From: a bacterium
GTDB lineage: Bacteria; Planctomycetota; UBA8108; UBA1146
DNA: 33,084 bases
Reading direction: 5' to 3'
Assembly (NCBI GenBank): GCA_029976805.1
Contig: JAPOLY010000031.1
Coordinates: forward strand, 1-33,084
The position numbers and the translations under genes are program-made. The notes beneath the pieces are model-generated. The model was not told where the DNA came from. It saw only the letters and a program-made list of their open reading frames with translations, and did no database searches. Shown here piece by piece: positions 10,746-17,718 of the stretch (the first letter of the stretch is position 1; each line of letters opens with the position of its first letter).

Positions 10746-11237
10746 TCAGGTACTCAAGCCGCCGCGAAATTTGCCCGACATGCTGAAGGTTGCCCAAAGC
10801 GACAGGATCAGCATCCCGCAATTTTCCAAGAGCTTGTTACAGATGGGAATCTCCCCGGATCCGCAACCACAATCTGCAATCACCTTGCAAAGGGAATCAA
10901 ACTCGGCAGTCGTTCCAACGAGACTGTTGCCCAGCAAATAGACTGCGGGAGTAAAAGCCATCAACATCAGTGAAGTGATGGCACCGCCCGCTCTCAAGCC
11001 GATTCCCGACAATAACGCGAGGCCACAAACGATCTCGGTAAAAGGCAAAATGACGGCAATGCTGTTGATGAACCACGTCGGCTCCAAAGGCAGCAAATCA
11101 TAGTTCTTGATGCTTTTGAGGAAGGCGAGAGGGTCCGAGACCTTTTCAATCCCGTAGGAAAGAAAGACAAACCCAACCACGATGCGAGCTAGCAACAACG
11201 GGACTCCTGTGGCATCCAGACGCTTCAGGGCATCCAT
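10746..11237 (-). CDS. DoxX/MauE-type membrane protein with CGC motif
   Basis: 163 aa. The ATG at 11237 overlaps the TGA of the upstream rhodanese gene (TGATG) and has GGAGG seven nt before it, inside that gene, so translation is coupled. Four hydrophobic segments (about 13-30, 55-80, 84-104, 138-155) give a four-helix DoxX/MauE fold. The loop before the last helix has cysteines at 117, 123, 125, 133 and 140 (ADCGCGSGEIPIC), resembling the DCGCFG motif of MauE-like redox-associated membrane proteins. These are proposed to pass electrons or disulfides across the membrane. Pairing with a membrane-tethered rhodanese suggests a role in periplasmic sulfur or disulfide chemistry, which is inference. 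Confidence 0.83.
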   Translation of the reverse strand: MDALKRLDATGVPLLLARIVVGFVFLSYGIEKVSDPLAFLKSIKNYDLLPLEPTWFINSIAVILPFTEIVCGLALLSGIGLRAGGAITSLMLMAFTPAVYLLGNSLVGTTAEFDSLCKVIADCGCGSGEIPICNKLLENCGMLILSLWATFSMSGKFRGGLST

Positions 11238-11956
11238 CAGCGAGCCTCCGATCCAGTGACGACAGGCATGTCCCGCTCTTTCCACTCGTTCAATCCACCT
11301 TCATAGACATAGATGTTTTCAGGTGGTAATCCGTAGAGGGATCCCAGATCCGCCGCCAAATACAAACTGTCTTCACAGTCCCCGCCGTTGCAGTAGACGA
11401 TGATAAAGAAAGCCATCTCCAACTGGGGACGCAAGGCATCAATCAAGTCTCCTGACTCGTAATGATAGAGCCAGAGAGCTCCCGGAATGTGACCCTCTTC
11501 ATACTGATCCCGCACCCTCGCATCCACAAAAGCAACGATGGATTCCCCCATGCCCACCATCTCTTCAGCGGTCATGAAGTGATCATGCACATCTTCGAAA
11601 GTGAGCCTCTGGATTCCATCATCGGGCTGGGCTTCCTCCTGGCCGGAAGTGGTGTCCTGATCAGAAATGTTTTCGCCGGTATTTGCTGTAGAGTTGATCT
11701 CAGGGTTATTCCCGTTCGAATCCTGTTCCTGCACCGGATTTACCGGTGCCTGCAAGGTACGGAAGTAGTTTCTGGAAAGATCGATAGAACCAGAAGACCT
11801 CAGGGTGTTGGTCGTCAATGCCAGAAATGACGACAGGGCGACGATCACCAAGGCACTTTTGACAACAGATCCACAGCAACAGGACTTGGACAGCCCCCCA
11901 CTGGAACCGTCATTAGCCAAGCTGGAATTCTCTCCCTCATGATTTTCTACATTCAT
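11237..11956 (-). CDS. Membrane-anchored rhodanese-domain protein
   Basis: 239 aa; ATG 11956 is preceded by GAGGTGA. Residues 1-25 are hydrophilic, then a CCC triplet (26-28) directly precedes one transmembrane helix (about 33-50). A Ser/Asn/Glu-rich linker (about 70-115) leads to a rhodanese domain (about 117-235). Family landmarks are FVDARVRDQYEEGHIPGA and the active-site loop YCNGGDCEDS with catalytic Cys189, followed by VYEGGLNEW. Rhodaneses transfer sulfane sulfur through a persulfide on that cysteine. The soluble domain is predicted to lie outside the cytoplasm. The CCC motif next to the membrane is unusual and could be a metal- or lipid-associated anchor, but it is not a lipobox. It is the first gene of a two-gene operon with the DoxX/MauE protein. 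Confidence 0.88.
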   Translation of the reverse strand: MNVENHEGENSSLANDGSSGGLSKSCCCGSVVKSALVIVALSSFLALTTNTLRSSGSIDLSRNYFRTLQAPVNPVQEQDSNGNNPEINSTANTGENISDQDTTSGQEEAQPDDGIQRLTFEDVHDHFMTAEEMVGMGESIVAFVDARVRDQYEEGHIPGALWLYHYESGDLIDALRPQLEMAFFIIVYCNGGDCEDSLYLAADLGSLYGLPPENIYVYEGGLNEWKERDMPVVTGSEAR

Positions 11957-12075
11957 GCGTCACCTCTTCTGGGTCATTCCTGCTGAAAGTGTATCACCCT
12001 GTCGTCAAGATTCGGAAGTGGATCACGGGGGTGGGCTCAGGATCAGGCCAGATTTGGCAGGCGGGAAGTTTTTAC

Positions 12076-12114
12076 AAAAAATGCCCGCTGCATCTGTCGA
12101 TACAGCGGGCATTT
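12076..12114 (-). terminator. Rho-independent terminator of the HARE-HTH-like gene
   Basis: A 12-bp perfect stem (AAATGCCCGCTG 12079-12090 with 12103-12114) has a 12-nt loop. Read on the minus strand it ends in six T (12081-12076), 18 nt after the stop of the 12132-12593 gene. It separates that gene from the rhodanese operon. Confidence 0.88.
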
Positions 12115-12131
12115 CATGAACTGCCAAAGGA

Positions 12132-12593
12132 TCAGGCTGTCTCAGTTGTTTTCATTTTCCAACGGCCGGACATATCCTGATCAAACTCGTCATGACGACG
12201 AAGATGTTGGAAGACCGCCAGATAAAGGTTCTTGGTGGCCTCTTCAGGGTGTCGACGGGCAATCTCATCGCGAACCTCTGCTGGGGTCAGCGGAGATTCC
12301 GAAGCTCCAAGAATTTCTTCGACCTGTGATCGAATCCAACCACGGGGACGACGGCCCGAAGGAGTCAATCGGCGCATCGACCCGCTGGTGCTGGCCAAAT
12401 ACCCCTGAACTTCCGGATACTCACTCAAAAACTCGCGAATCTGGTCTTCCACCCGATCCAGTTCATCCTTGAGTCTCTGCCGTTTCGTCTCCAGGCGATT
12501 CAACTTTCCGCTGTTCTCCTTCAAGGCAACGAGTTGCTTGAGGGCTTCAACGTCCAGTCTGCCGAGACTGTTCATTTCAATCTCCATATTCAC
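12132..12593 (-). CDS. Coiled-coil protein with HARE-HTH-like winged helix
   Basis: 153 aa if it starts at GTG 12593 (AGAGG 8 nt upstream); ATG 12587 and ATG 12575 (with GGAG 6 nt upstream) are alternatives. Residues about 14-60 are a charged coiled coil (LKENSGKLNRLETKRQRLKD). A basic linker (RRLTPSGRRPRGW, about 74-86) leads to a winged-helix-like domain, 86-148. In it, a helix (IRSQVEEILGASESPLTP), a second helix (AEVRDEIARRHP) and a third (NLYLAVFQHLRRHDEF), closed by a GRWKM hairpin, match the pattern of HARE-HTH domains. These domains occur in RpoE delta and in restriction- or chromatin-linked proteins. I infer a DNA-binding or RNA-polymerase-associated regulator that dimerises through the coil. 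Its targets are unknown and no restriction genes are nearby. Confidence 0.75.
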   Translation of the reverse strand: MNMEIEMNSLGRLDVEALKQLVALKENSGKLNRLETKRQRLKDELDRVEDQIREFLSEYPEVQGYLASTSGSMRRLTPSGRRPRGWIRSQVEEILGASESPLTPAEVRDEIARRHPEEATKNLYLAVFQHLRRHDEFDQDMSGRWKMKTTETA

Positions 12594-12916
12594 GGTCTTT
12601 TCCTCTTCCCTGAAAATGACAGTCCGGTGCAGTGTTCAGCCGTCGCAGAAGCCTCATGACTTCTACCCGGATACGGGAACCTCTAACTCCCTCGGGGATC
12701 TCACCCGAATGCACCAAACTTGACCGTACTTTATAAAATCAGCGTTTAACCCAACAGAAGAGCCATTTGGCTAAGAGGGTCGTACGCAGAAAGCCAACAA
12801 TATCTCACCTCTCAAGAAGAGAGGATTCTCTACGAACCGCTCCAAAATATGTGGAGTGACATTAGTCATAACTGTCCTATACTTGCACAGAGTTTGAGTA
12901 CTAACAAGGGGGAATA
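12594..12916. other. 323-nt divergent intergenic region
   Basis: No credible gene is seen between the HARE-HTH-like gene and the amidase gene. It holds the amidase promoter candidate (12856-12883) and two small hairpins: CCTCTC-AAGAA-GAGAGG near 12817-12833 and AGCCATTTGGCT near 12764-12775. There is also an AT-rich TTTATAAA near 12730, usable as a minus-strand -10 but without a good -35. It is more AT-rich than its surroundings. Confidence 0.6.
12856..12883 (+). promoter_or_regulatory. Candidate promoter of the amidase lipoprotein gene
   Basis: GTGACA (5/6) and TATACT (5/6) are spaced by 16 nt, ending 33 nt before the TTG start. The -35 lies in a small dyad, TGAC-ATTA-GTCA (12857-12868), which could be a repressor site. 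Confidence 0.5.
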
Positions 12917-13909
12917 TTGCTCATTTTTGTAAAAACAAACAAACCTGCATATCTACTCGGGGTTTGGGCAGTTCTGGCCTTATTGTCGGGCTGTATGACC
13001 CTTCCAGGAGACCGTTCTGAGTCTATTGGCGACGAAATTGTGATTGCCGGGGAGAGCTTTCACACGACCACTAAAGTGGTTTTATGGACCGATAAGGGTG
13101 GCTATGACGCCTATCGGGGACACAGACATGATCAACAAGACGTCGGCCCACCGCGAGATCGTCCCGATCGATTGTTACGTTTTGGAAGCCTGAGAAGAAA
13201 TGGTCCCCCCGGCTGGGCGGAGCGAATCCAGTCTGAGGGATGCGCTCCCGAAGATCTGACGGAAGTCATCGATACGGTCGTTGTCCACTACGACGCTTGT
13301 GGTTCTTCCAGCCGCTGCTTTCACGTCCTCCATGACCTGAGAGGGCTCTCGTGCCACTTCCTTCTCGATGTGGACGGAACCATCTATCAGACCCTCGATG
13401 TCAAGGAGAGGGCATGGCATGCCGGGACCGCCAATGATCGCTCCATCGGCATCGAAATCGCCCACTTCGGTGCCTTTCCCGATGCAGAAGATGCGGATCG
13501 GCATTACGAGCAAAGCTCTCTCGGGATGAGACTCAAAGCTTCATCTCTGGAAGGAACCTCGGCAGAGGGGGCCTACCCCTATCCCTCCCGCCAGGATTTG
13601 TTCACCGGAGAAATTCATCAGCAAAATTTGTATCAGCGAGATTTCACGGAAGCCCAATATGTGGCCCTCGAAAAACTGCTGGTCACTCTTTGTAAGGCCC
13701 TGCCCAGTATTCAACCTGTGGTTCCTCGATCCAGTTCAGGTCAAGTAGAGTCTGAGTTAAGAGATGAACTTCCAGGGCAGCCGGTGGCAGGGATCGTCGG
13801 TCATTGGCATGTGGGATCCCACAAGGTAGATCCAGGACCGGCTTTTGATTGGGATCGAATCGAAGCAGCACTGGGAGCTGCTGATTTGACAGAAAAAAGT
13901 GTCGACTGA
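12917..13909 (+). CDS. N-acetylmuramoyl-L-alanine amidase lipoprotein (AmiD/Amidase_2 type)
   Basis: 330 aa starting at TTG 12917, with AAGGGGGAATA just upstream; no in-frame ATG gives a complete signal peptide. Residues 1-26 are a lipoprotein signal ending in the lipobox LSGC (Cys26). The Amidase_2 domain covers about 115-320. Zinc-site residues are visible: H124 in VVVHYDACG, and H296 and D305 in GHWHVGSHKVDPGPAFDW; H168 in AWHAG and E180 in IGIEI fit the catalytic region. The enzyme would cut the bond between muramic acid and L-alanine of peptidoglycan or its fragments in the envelope. At 330 aa it is longer than AmiD because of an Arg-rich insert (about 60-105) and a loop around 205-240. 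It stands alone and converges exactly on the TrmH gene: the two stop codons abut. Confidence 0.9.
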   Translation: MLIFVKTNKPAYLLGVWAVLALLSGCMTLPGDRSESIGDEIVIAGESFHTTTKVVLWTDKGGYDAYRGHRHDQQDVGPPRDRPDRLLRFGSLRRNGPPGWAERIQSEGCAPEDLTEVIDTVVVHYDACGSSSRCFHVLHDLRGLSCHFLLDVDGTIYQTLDVKERAWHAGTANDRSIGIEIAHFGAFPDAEDADRHYEQSSLGMRLKASSLEGTSAEGAYPYPSRQDLFTGEIHQQNLYQRDFTEAQYVALEKLLVTLCKALPSIQPVVPRSSSGQVESELRDELPGQPVAGIVGHWHVGSHKVDPGPAFDWDRIEAALGAADLTEKSVD

Positions 13910-14743
13910 TCAGCGAACCGATCGCTGTCGCAGCGATTCAAAGAGAACGATCGCAGTCGCCATCGCCACATTCAGAGAATCCGCACTCCCTGCCATGGGA
14001 ATCGATACCTGCAAATCGGTCTGGGACAGCCAGCGCTCATCCAGACCGTACTGCTCACTTCCCATGACGATGGCGATGGAACCGGCAAGATCCGTTTCCG
14101 TGTACACTTTTTCGGCATCGGGTGAAGTCGCCACCAGCTGCACACTCTTTTCCCTGAACCAACCGATGCCATCTTCGCTGGAGCACTCCACCACAGGAAC
14201 CGTAAAGAGAGTTCCCACGCTGGCACGCACCACATTCGGATTGAAAAGGTCGGTGCAGCGATCGACGACCATCAAACCTGTGACTGCAGCAGCATCTGCT
14301 GTTCTCAACAAGGTTCCGAGATTTCCAGGCTTCTCGATCGATTGAGCAACGATGAAGATCTGCGGCTGGTCTGAACCGTTCTCCTCCAAAAGCGAATCCC
14401 AGCGACCCAACCCCCAATCCGGTTTGGGTGCCCGTGCAATCAAGCCATCCGGACGATCACGATAAGAGACCTTTTGAAAAACGTCTCTGCTGACGTACCA
14501 GACCACCGCCCCGCAACGCTTCTTCGCGGTTTCAATCAGCTCTGCCTCGCTACTTCCCAGAAACAATTCAGGACAGGTAAAAATCTCCTCGATGGGCAGT
14601 CGGGCTTCCACGGCCCGGGAGATTTCACGAAATCCCTCAATCACGAATTGGCCTTCGCGATCCCGGTCCCTGCGATCGCGCAGGCGTACCAGTGTCTTGA
14701 TCCGCGGATTTTGTAGACTGGTCAGGATCTCTTCAGGATTCAC
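13910..14743 (-). CDS. TrmH/SpoU-family RNA 2'-O-ribose methyltransferase
   Basis: 277 aa from GTG 14743, which is preceded by GGGAGAG and overlaps the end of the upstream gene by 11 nt. A longer frame opens at 14803 but would lie deep inside that gene. The N-terminal substrate-binding domain starts with the typical LTSLQNPRIK. The SPOUT knot motifs are all present: motif 1 EKPGNLGTLLRTADA (N141, R147), motif 2 VMGSEQYGLDE (G228, E230), motif 3 IPMAGSADSLNVAMA. These bind S-adenosylmethionine in a trefoil knot and methylate a ribose in rRNA or tRNA. Which RNA base is modified cannot be read here. It is the last gene of the five-gene minus-strand cluster. Confidence 0.92.
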   Translation of the reverse strand: MNPEEILTSLQNPRIKTLVRLRDRRDRDREGQFVIEGFREISRAVEARLPIEEIFTCPELFLGSSEAELIETAKKRCGAVVWYVSRDVFQKVSYRDRPDGLIARAPKPDWGLGRWDSLLEENGSDQPQIFIVAQSIEKPGNLGTLLRTADAAAVTGLMVVDRCTDLFNPNVVRASVGTLFTVPVVECSSEDGIGWFREKSVQLVATSPDAEKVYTETDLAGSIAIVMGSEQYGLDERWLSQTDLQVSIPMAGSADSLNVAMATAIVLFESLRQRSVR

Positions 14744-15446
14744 TTTGACTCTCCCTTGAATCGGAAGGCAATCCGTCCCGATTGAAACTGCGAACCTCTT
14801 CAAGTTCTTTGCGTTTCAGATCCGGTACCGTGCATCCGGAAGCCGGGTATCCCACAGGGAAAAGCAGGAATGGCTTCTCCCGAACGGGCCTTTGGAGCAG
14901 ATCACGCAAAAACTTCATTGGTGAAGGGGTGTGGGTCAAAGTGGCCAACCCCAAGCGGTGGATAGCACTGATAAACAGACCTGCAGCGATGCCCACCGAT
15001 TCGGTGACGTAATAATTCTTCTGCTTTTCACCCTCTTCTGTCACACCCTGTGTTTCTGCAAAAAGGATGACCAGATAGGGAACCGTCTCCAGATACGGTT
15101 TGTGTTCGTCGGTTCCAATCGGGCGCAACGCCTCGAGCCAATCTTCCGGCATTCTTCCACTATAGGAGATCTGCTCTTCCCTTTCGGCAGCAAGGCGAAT
15201 CTCATGCTTGATCTGTGGATCATCGACCACCACAAAGTGCCAGGGTTGCCGGTGTGCACCACTCGGAGCGGTACTCGCCGCAGCGATGGCTCGATCGATC
15301 CATTCTCTCGGAAATGTCTCATCGGAAAATTCGCGAACCGATCTTCTCGATGAAAGATCCGATTCCAACTGCAGGGAGATGGCTTCCATCTCTTCAGGAG
15401 TCTTCCGCTTGAAATCCAGTGGTACCGGTTGGTAATCCCCCGACAT
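14733..15446 (-). CDS. Nitroreductase-fold flavoprotein, iodotyrosine-deiodinase-like
   Basis: 237 aa from ATG 15446; a GTG one codon upstream is also possible (GAGG 8 nt before it). The FMN nitroreductase fold is marked by SRRSVREF (about 33-40) and STAPSGAHRQPWHFVVV (58-74). The sequence follows animal iodotyrosine deiodinase (IYD) more closely than ordinary nitroreductases: the lid EEQISYSGRMPEDW, then ESVGIAAG, ATLTHTPSPM, EKPFLLFPVGYP and VPDLKRK. The three IYD residues that hold the zwitterion of the halotyrosine (human E157, Y161, K182, recalled from memory) line up without gaps with E91, Y95 and K116 here. I infer reductive dehalogenation of halotyrosine-like substrates; a general nitro- or quinone reductase is the alternative. 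It is fourth in a five-gene cluster. Confidence 0.88.
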   Translation of the reverse strand: MSGDYQPVPLDFKRKTPEEMEAISLQLESDLSSRRSVREFSDETFPREWIDRAIAAASTAPSGAHRQPWHFVVVDDPQIKHEIRLAAEREEQISYSGRMPEDWLEALRPIGTDEHKPYLETVPYLVILFAETQGVTEEGEKQKNYYVTESVGIAAGLFISAIHRLGLATLTHTPSPMKFLRDLLQRPVREKPFLLFPVGYPASGCTVPDLKRKELEEVRSFNRDGLPSDSRESQSES

Positions 15447-15459
15447 CACGCTCTCTTCC

Positions 15460-17070
15460 TCAACTGTGAACCCTGGCTGACCATGCTTCTGCAGCCTTCA
15501 TGCCATCGAGTGCAGCTGAAAGGATCCCACCTGCGTATCCTGCACCTTCCCCCAGAGGATAAAGTCCCCTGAAGCCAGTGCTTTCGAATGTAACCGCATC
15601 CCTGTCGATCCGCACCGGACTCGAGGATCGTGATTCGGGAGCCGTCACGACTGCACGTTCATGATCAAATTCAGGAATCCTTCGAACCAATTCCTGCAAT
15701 CCGGAGCGCAGTGCAGCGTGAATAAAGGGAGGTAAAAACCTCGAAAAATCGGTGACCACCAGTGGTCGAGGGTAACTGCAATCGGGAAGGTCAGAAGAAA
15801 TCTCGCCCCTCAGGAAATCACCCAGTCTCAAAGCAGGAACGGCGAAGTTACCCCCTGCCGCTTCATAAGCGTCTTTTTCAATCTGCTCCTGAAGAGCAAC
15901 TCCCGCCAGTGGATCCGCACCTTCACCAAAATCCTGGGGCTCGAGAGTGACGACAAATCCACTGTTCGCCCACGGACTGCGACGCTGATATCGGGAAGCA
16001 CCATTGACGCACAGATAACCCTCACGCTCGCTGGAAGGAAGGATCTCGCCACCGGGGCACATACAGAAAGAGTAAACCTCTCCCCCATCACCCCTTGCCA
16101 CCAGACTGTAATCCGCCGGCGGAAGATGAGGATGCCCCGCTGAATCTCCGTACTGAATGGAGTTGATGACTTCCTGGGGATGCTCGATACGAACACCCAA
16201 CTGAAACGGTTTTCGGGTCATCGGTACACCATGGTCAGCCAGACAACGATAGACATCACGGGCACTGTGGCCACTCGCCAGAAAAACCGTATCTGTCTCC
16301 CAAAGTGAGGCACTGCCATCTGTTTCAATCTGCAGGCCCCGAACCGCTGAGCCATTCGCTTCCGGTTCACAGACCAAGTCCACAAATCGGTGATCGAAGC
16401 AAAACTCTGCTCCCCTCTCGATGAGGGCGTTGCGCATTCTTTTGACGACACTTGGCAGAAGGTTCGATCCCACATGAGGACGACCATCCGTCAGGATTTC
16501 CTCCGGAGCTCCATGTTCAACCAATGCCTCCAGGACCTCCGGTACCCGGGGATCCTGTACCCGCGTATACAGCTTCCCATCGGAATAAGCCCCGGCTCCG
16601 CCTTCGCCGTAGAGAAGATTGCACTCGGGGTCAAAATCCTGGCCCCGAATAAAACGATTCCAGCGTCTTGAGCGCTCCACAACTTCAGGACCACGCTCAA
16701 TGATCCTTGGCTGAGCTCCCGCCTGAATCAGGCGCAACGCACAGAAAAGCCCTGCAGGACCAGTACCGACAATGACCGGTCTTTCAGACCCCGAATACTG
16801 GGGGATTTCCACTCGCTCAGGAGACCATGGTTTCGCACTCCCCTTATCGAGAAGGCGATCTGCCACCTCTTCATCGACCTCAGCCACCACCGAATGAATC
16901 CAGCGAGGCGGCCGACCACGACGGCAATCGAGAGATTTTTTGCGTACTTCCAACCCCCGAATACGCTGTCGACCCACCTTGAGACTTCGTGTCAGAGCCC
17001 GTTGCAGATCTTTTTCCGTCTCTCCCAGTTTCAGAGAGACGTTGTGAACCAGTATTCGGCGTGTAGACAT
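15460..17070 (-). CDS. FAD-dependent dehydrogenase (COG2509-like)
   Basis: 536 aa. Residues 1-95 form an alpha/beta N-terminal domain (DLQRALTRSLKVGRQRIRGL...) typical of this family. An FAD Rossmann motif follows, VIVGTGPAGLFCALRL (GTGPAG at 102-107), with the acid-ending strand IIERG. Further landmarks are GEGGAGAYSDGKLYTR, VFLASGHSARD, the CMCPGGEILPSS cysteine segment, and the closing FAD contact LYPLGEGAGYAGGILSAALDG. Family members are called uncharacterised FAD-dependent dehydrogenases; the substrate is unknown. The start ATG 17070 lacks a good SD, lies 21 nt after the YkgJ stop and is probably translated by coupling. Being next to the deiodinase-like flavoprotein raises the possibility that it supplies reducing equivalents, which is speculative. 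Confidence 0.88.
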   Translation of the reverse strand: MSTRRILVHNVSLKLGETEKDLQRALTRSLKVGRQRIRGLEVRKKSLDCRRGRPPRWIHSVVAEVDEEVADRLLDKGSAKPWSPERVEIPQYSGSERPVIVGTGPAGLFCALRLIQAGAQPRIIERGPEVVERSRRWNRFIRGQDFDPECNLLYGEGGAGAYSDGKLYTRVQDPRVPEVLEALVEHGAPEEILTDGRPHVGSNLLPSVVKRMRNALIERGAEFCFDHRFVDLVCEPEANGSAVRGLQIETDGSASLWETDTVFLASGHSARDVYRCLADHGVPMTRKPFQLGVRIEHPQEVINSIQYGDSAGHPHLPPADYSLVARGDGGEVYSFCMCPGGEILPSSEREGYLCVNGASRYQRRSPWANSGFVVTLEPQDFGEGADPLAGVALQEQIEKDAYEAAGGNFAVPALRLGDFLRGEISSDLPDCSYPRPLVVTDFSRFLPPFIHAALRSGLQELVRRIPEFDHERAVVTAPESRSSSPVRIDRDAVTFESTGFRGLYPLGEGAGYAGGILSAALDGMKAAEAWSARVHS

Positions 17071-17091
17071 CGGCGAGTTCTTTCGAGTCGA

Positions 17092-17694
17092 TCAGCGATC
17101 ACTCGCTGCACGATCATTTCGCTGGAGGTTCTTGCGCAGGGTGGATCCACAGGAACCGATGGCTGGCCCCTCTTCATCAAGGATGTAGCGAATCAACATG
17201 AACGGGATCACACGATAGTCCCATTCTTCTCCAAAGAGAGATTCATTAAGTTGGTCGCGCCTCTCGATACTGCGCTTGCCTTCGTGACTGATCCTGTCTT
17301 CTGTCTTGTCGTAGGCGAGGCACTCGATGGGTTTTGCGACCTTGTGAACCATGCACTGCCCATCTTCCAGAAGAGGGCAATCAAATGCCTGCGGCCGGCG
17401 ATTGTCACGCAAGAAGTGAATCGCCTGTCCCAGCCTTTCAAGAACAGCCTCTGTTTTACCATTGAGGTGAGGCTTTTCATGGAATGCCCGGGCGATATCG
17501 ATGGCCTCCAGCTCGGAGATCCTCATCTTGTTCATGGGGCGCTGACAGCACTCGGGAGGACGATTCTCGGATGCTCCGGGTCGCTCACGCTTCTCAAGGA
17601 ATAACGGACCACGGGATCGATCCAGAGAGACCAGCGCCTCATCCAGACCATTTCCCTCATTCTGTGCCCTGCTGCGCTGTTTTTTTCTGGCCAT
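17092..17694 (-). CDS. YkgJ-type cysteine-cluster protein
   Basis: 200 aa; ATG 17694 has GGAGG six nt upstream. The N-terminal 45 residues are basic and probably flexible. Cysteines at 49, 50, 106, 114 and 125 (PPECC; FDCPLLEDGQCMVHKVAKPIEC) follow the YkgJ (PF03692) pattern, a putative zinc- or iron-binding cluster. One more cysteine, at about residue 180 (IGSCGS), may complete it. The first CxxC of many YkgJ proteins is reduced to the CC pair here. Function in the family is not settled; metal chelation or Fe-S assembly roles have been suggested. It is second in the cluster: 24 nt after the MFS gene and 21 nt before the FAD dehydrogenase. Confidence 0.82.
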   Translation of the reverse strand: MARKKQRSRAQNEGNGLDEALVSLDRSRGPLFLEKRERPGASENRPPECCQRPMNKMRISELEAIDIARAFHEKPHLNGKTEAVLERLGQAIHFLRDNRRPQAFDCPLLEDGQCMVHKVAKPIECLAYDKTEDRISHEGKRSIERRDQLNESLFGEEWDYRVIPFMLIRYILDEEGPAIGSCGSTLRKNLQRNDRAASDR

Positions 17695-17718
17695 CAGTTT
17701 CCTCCGACACTCAGTGTA

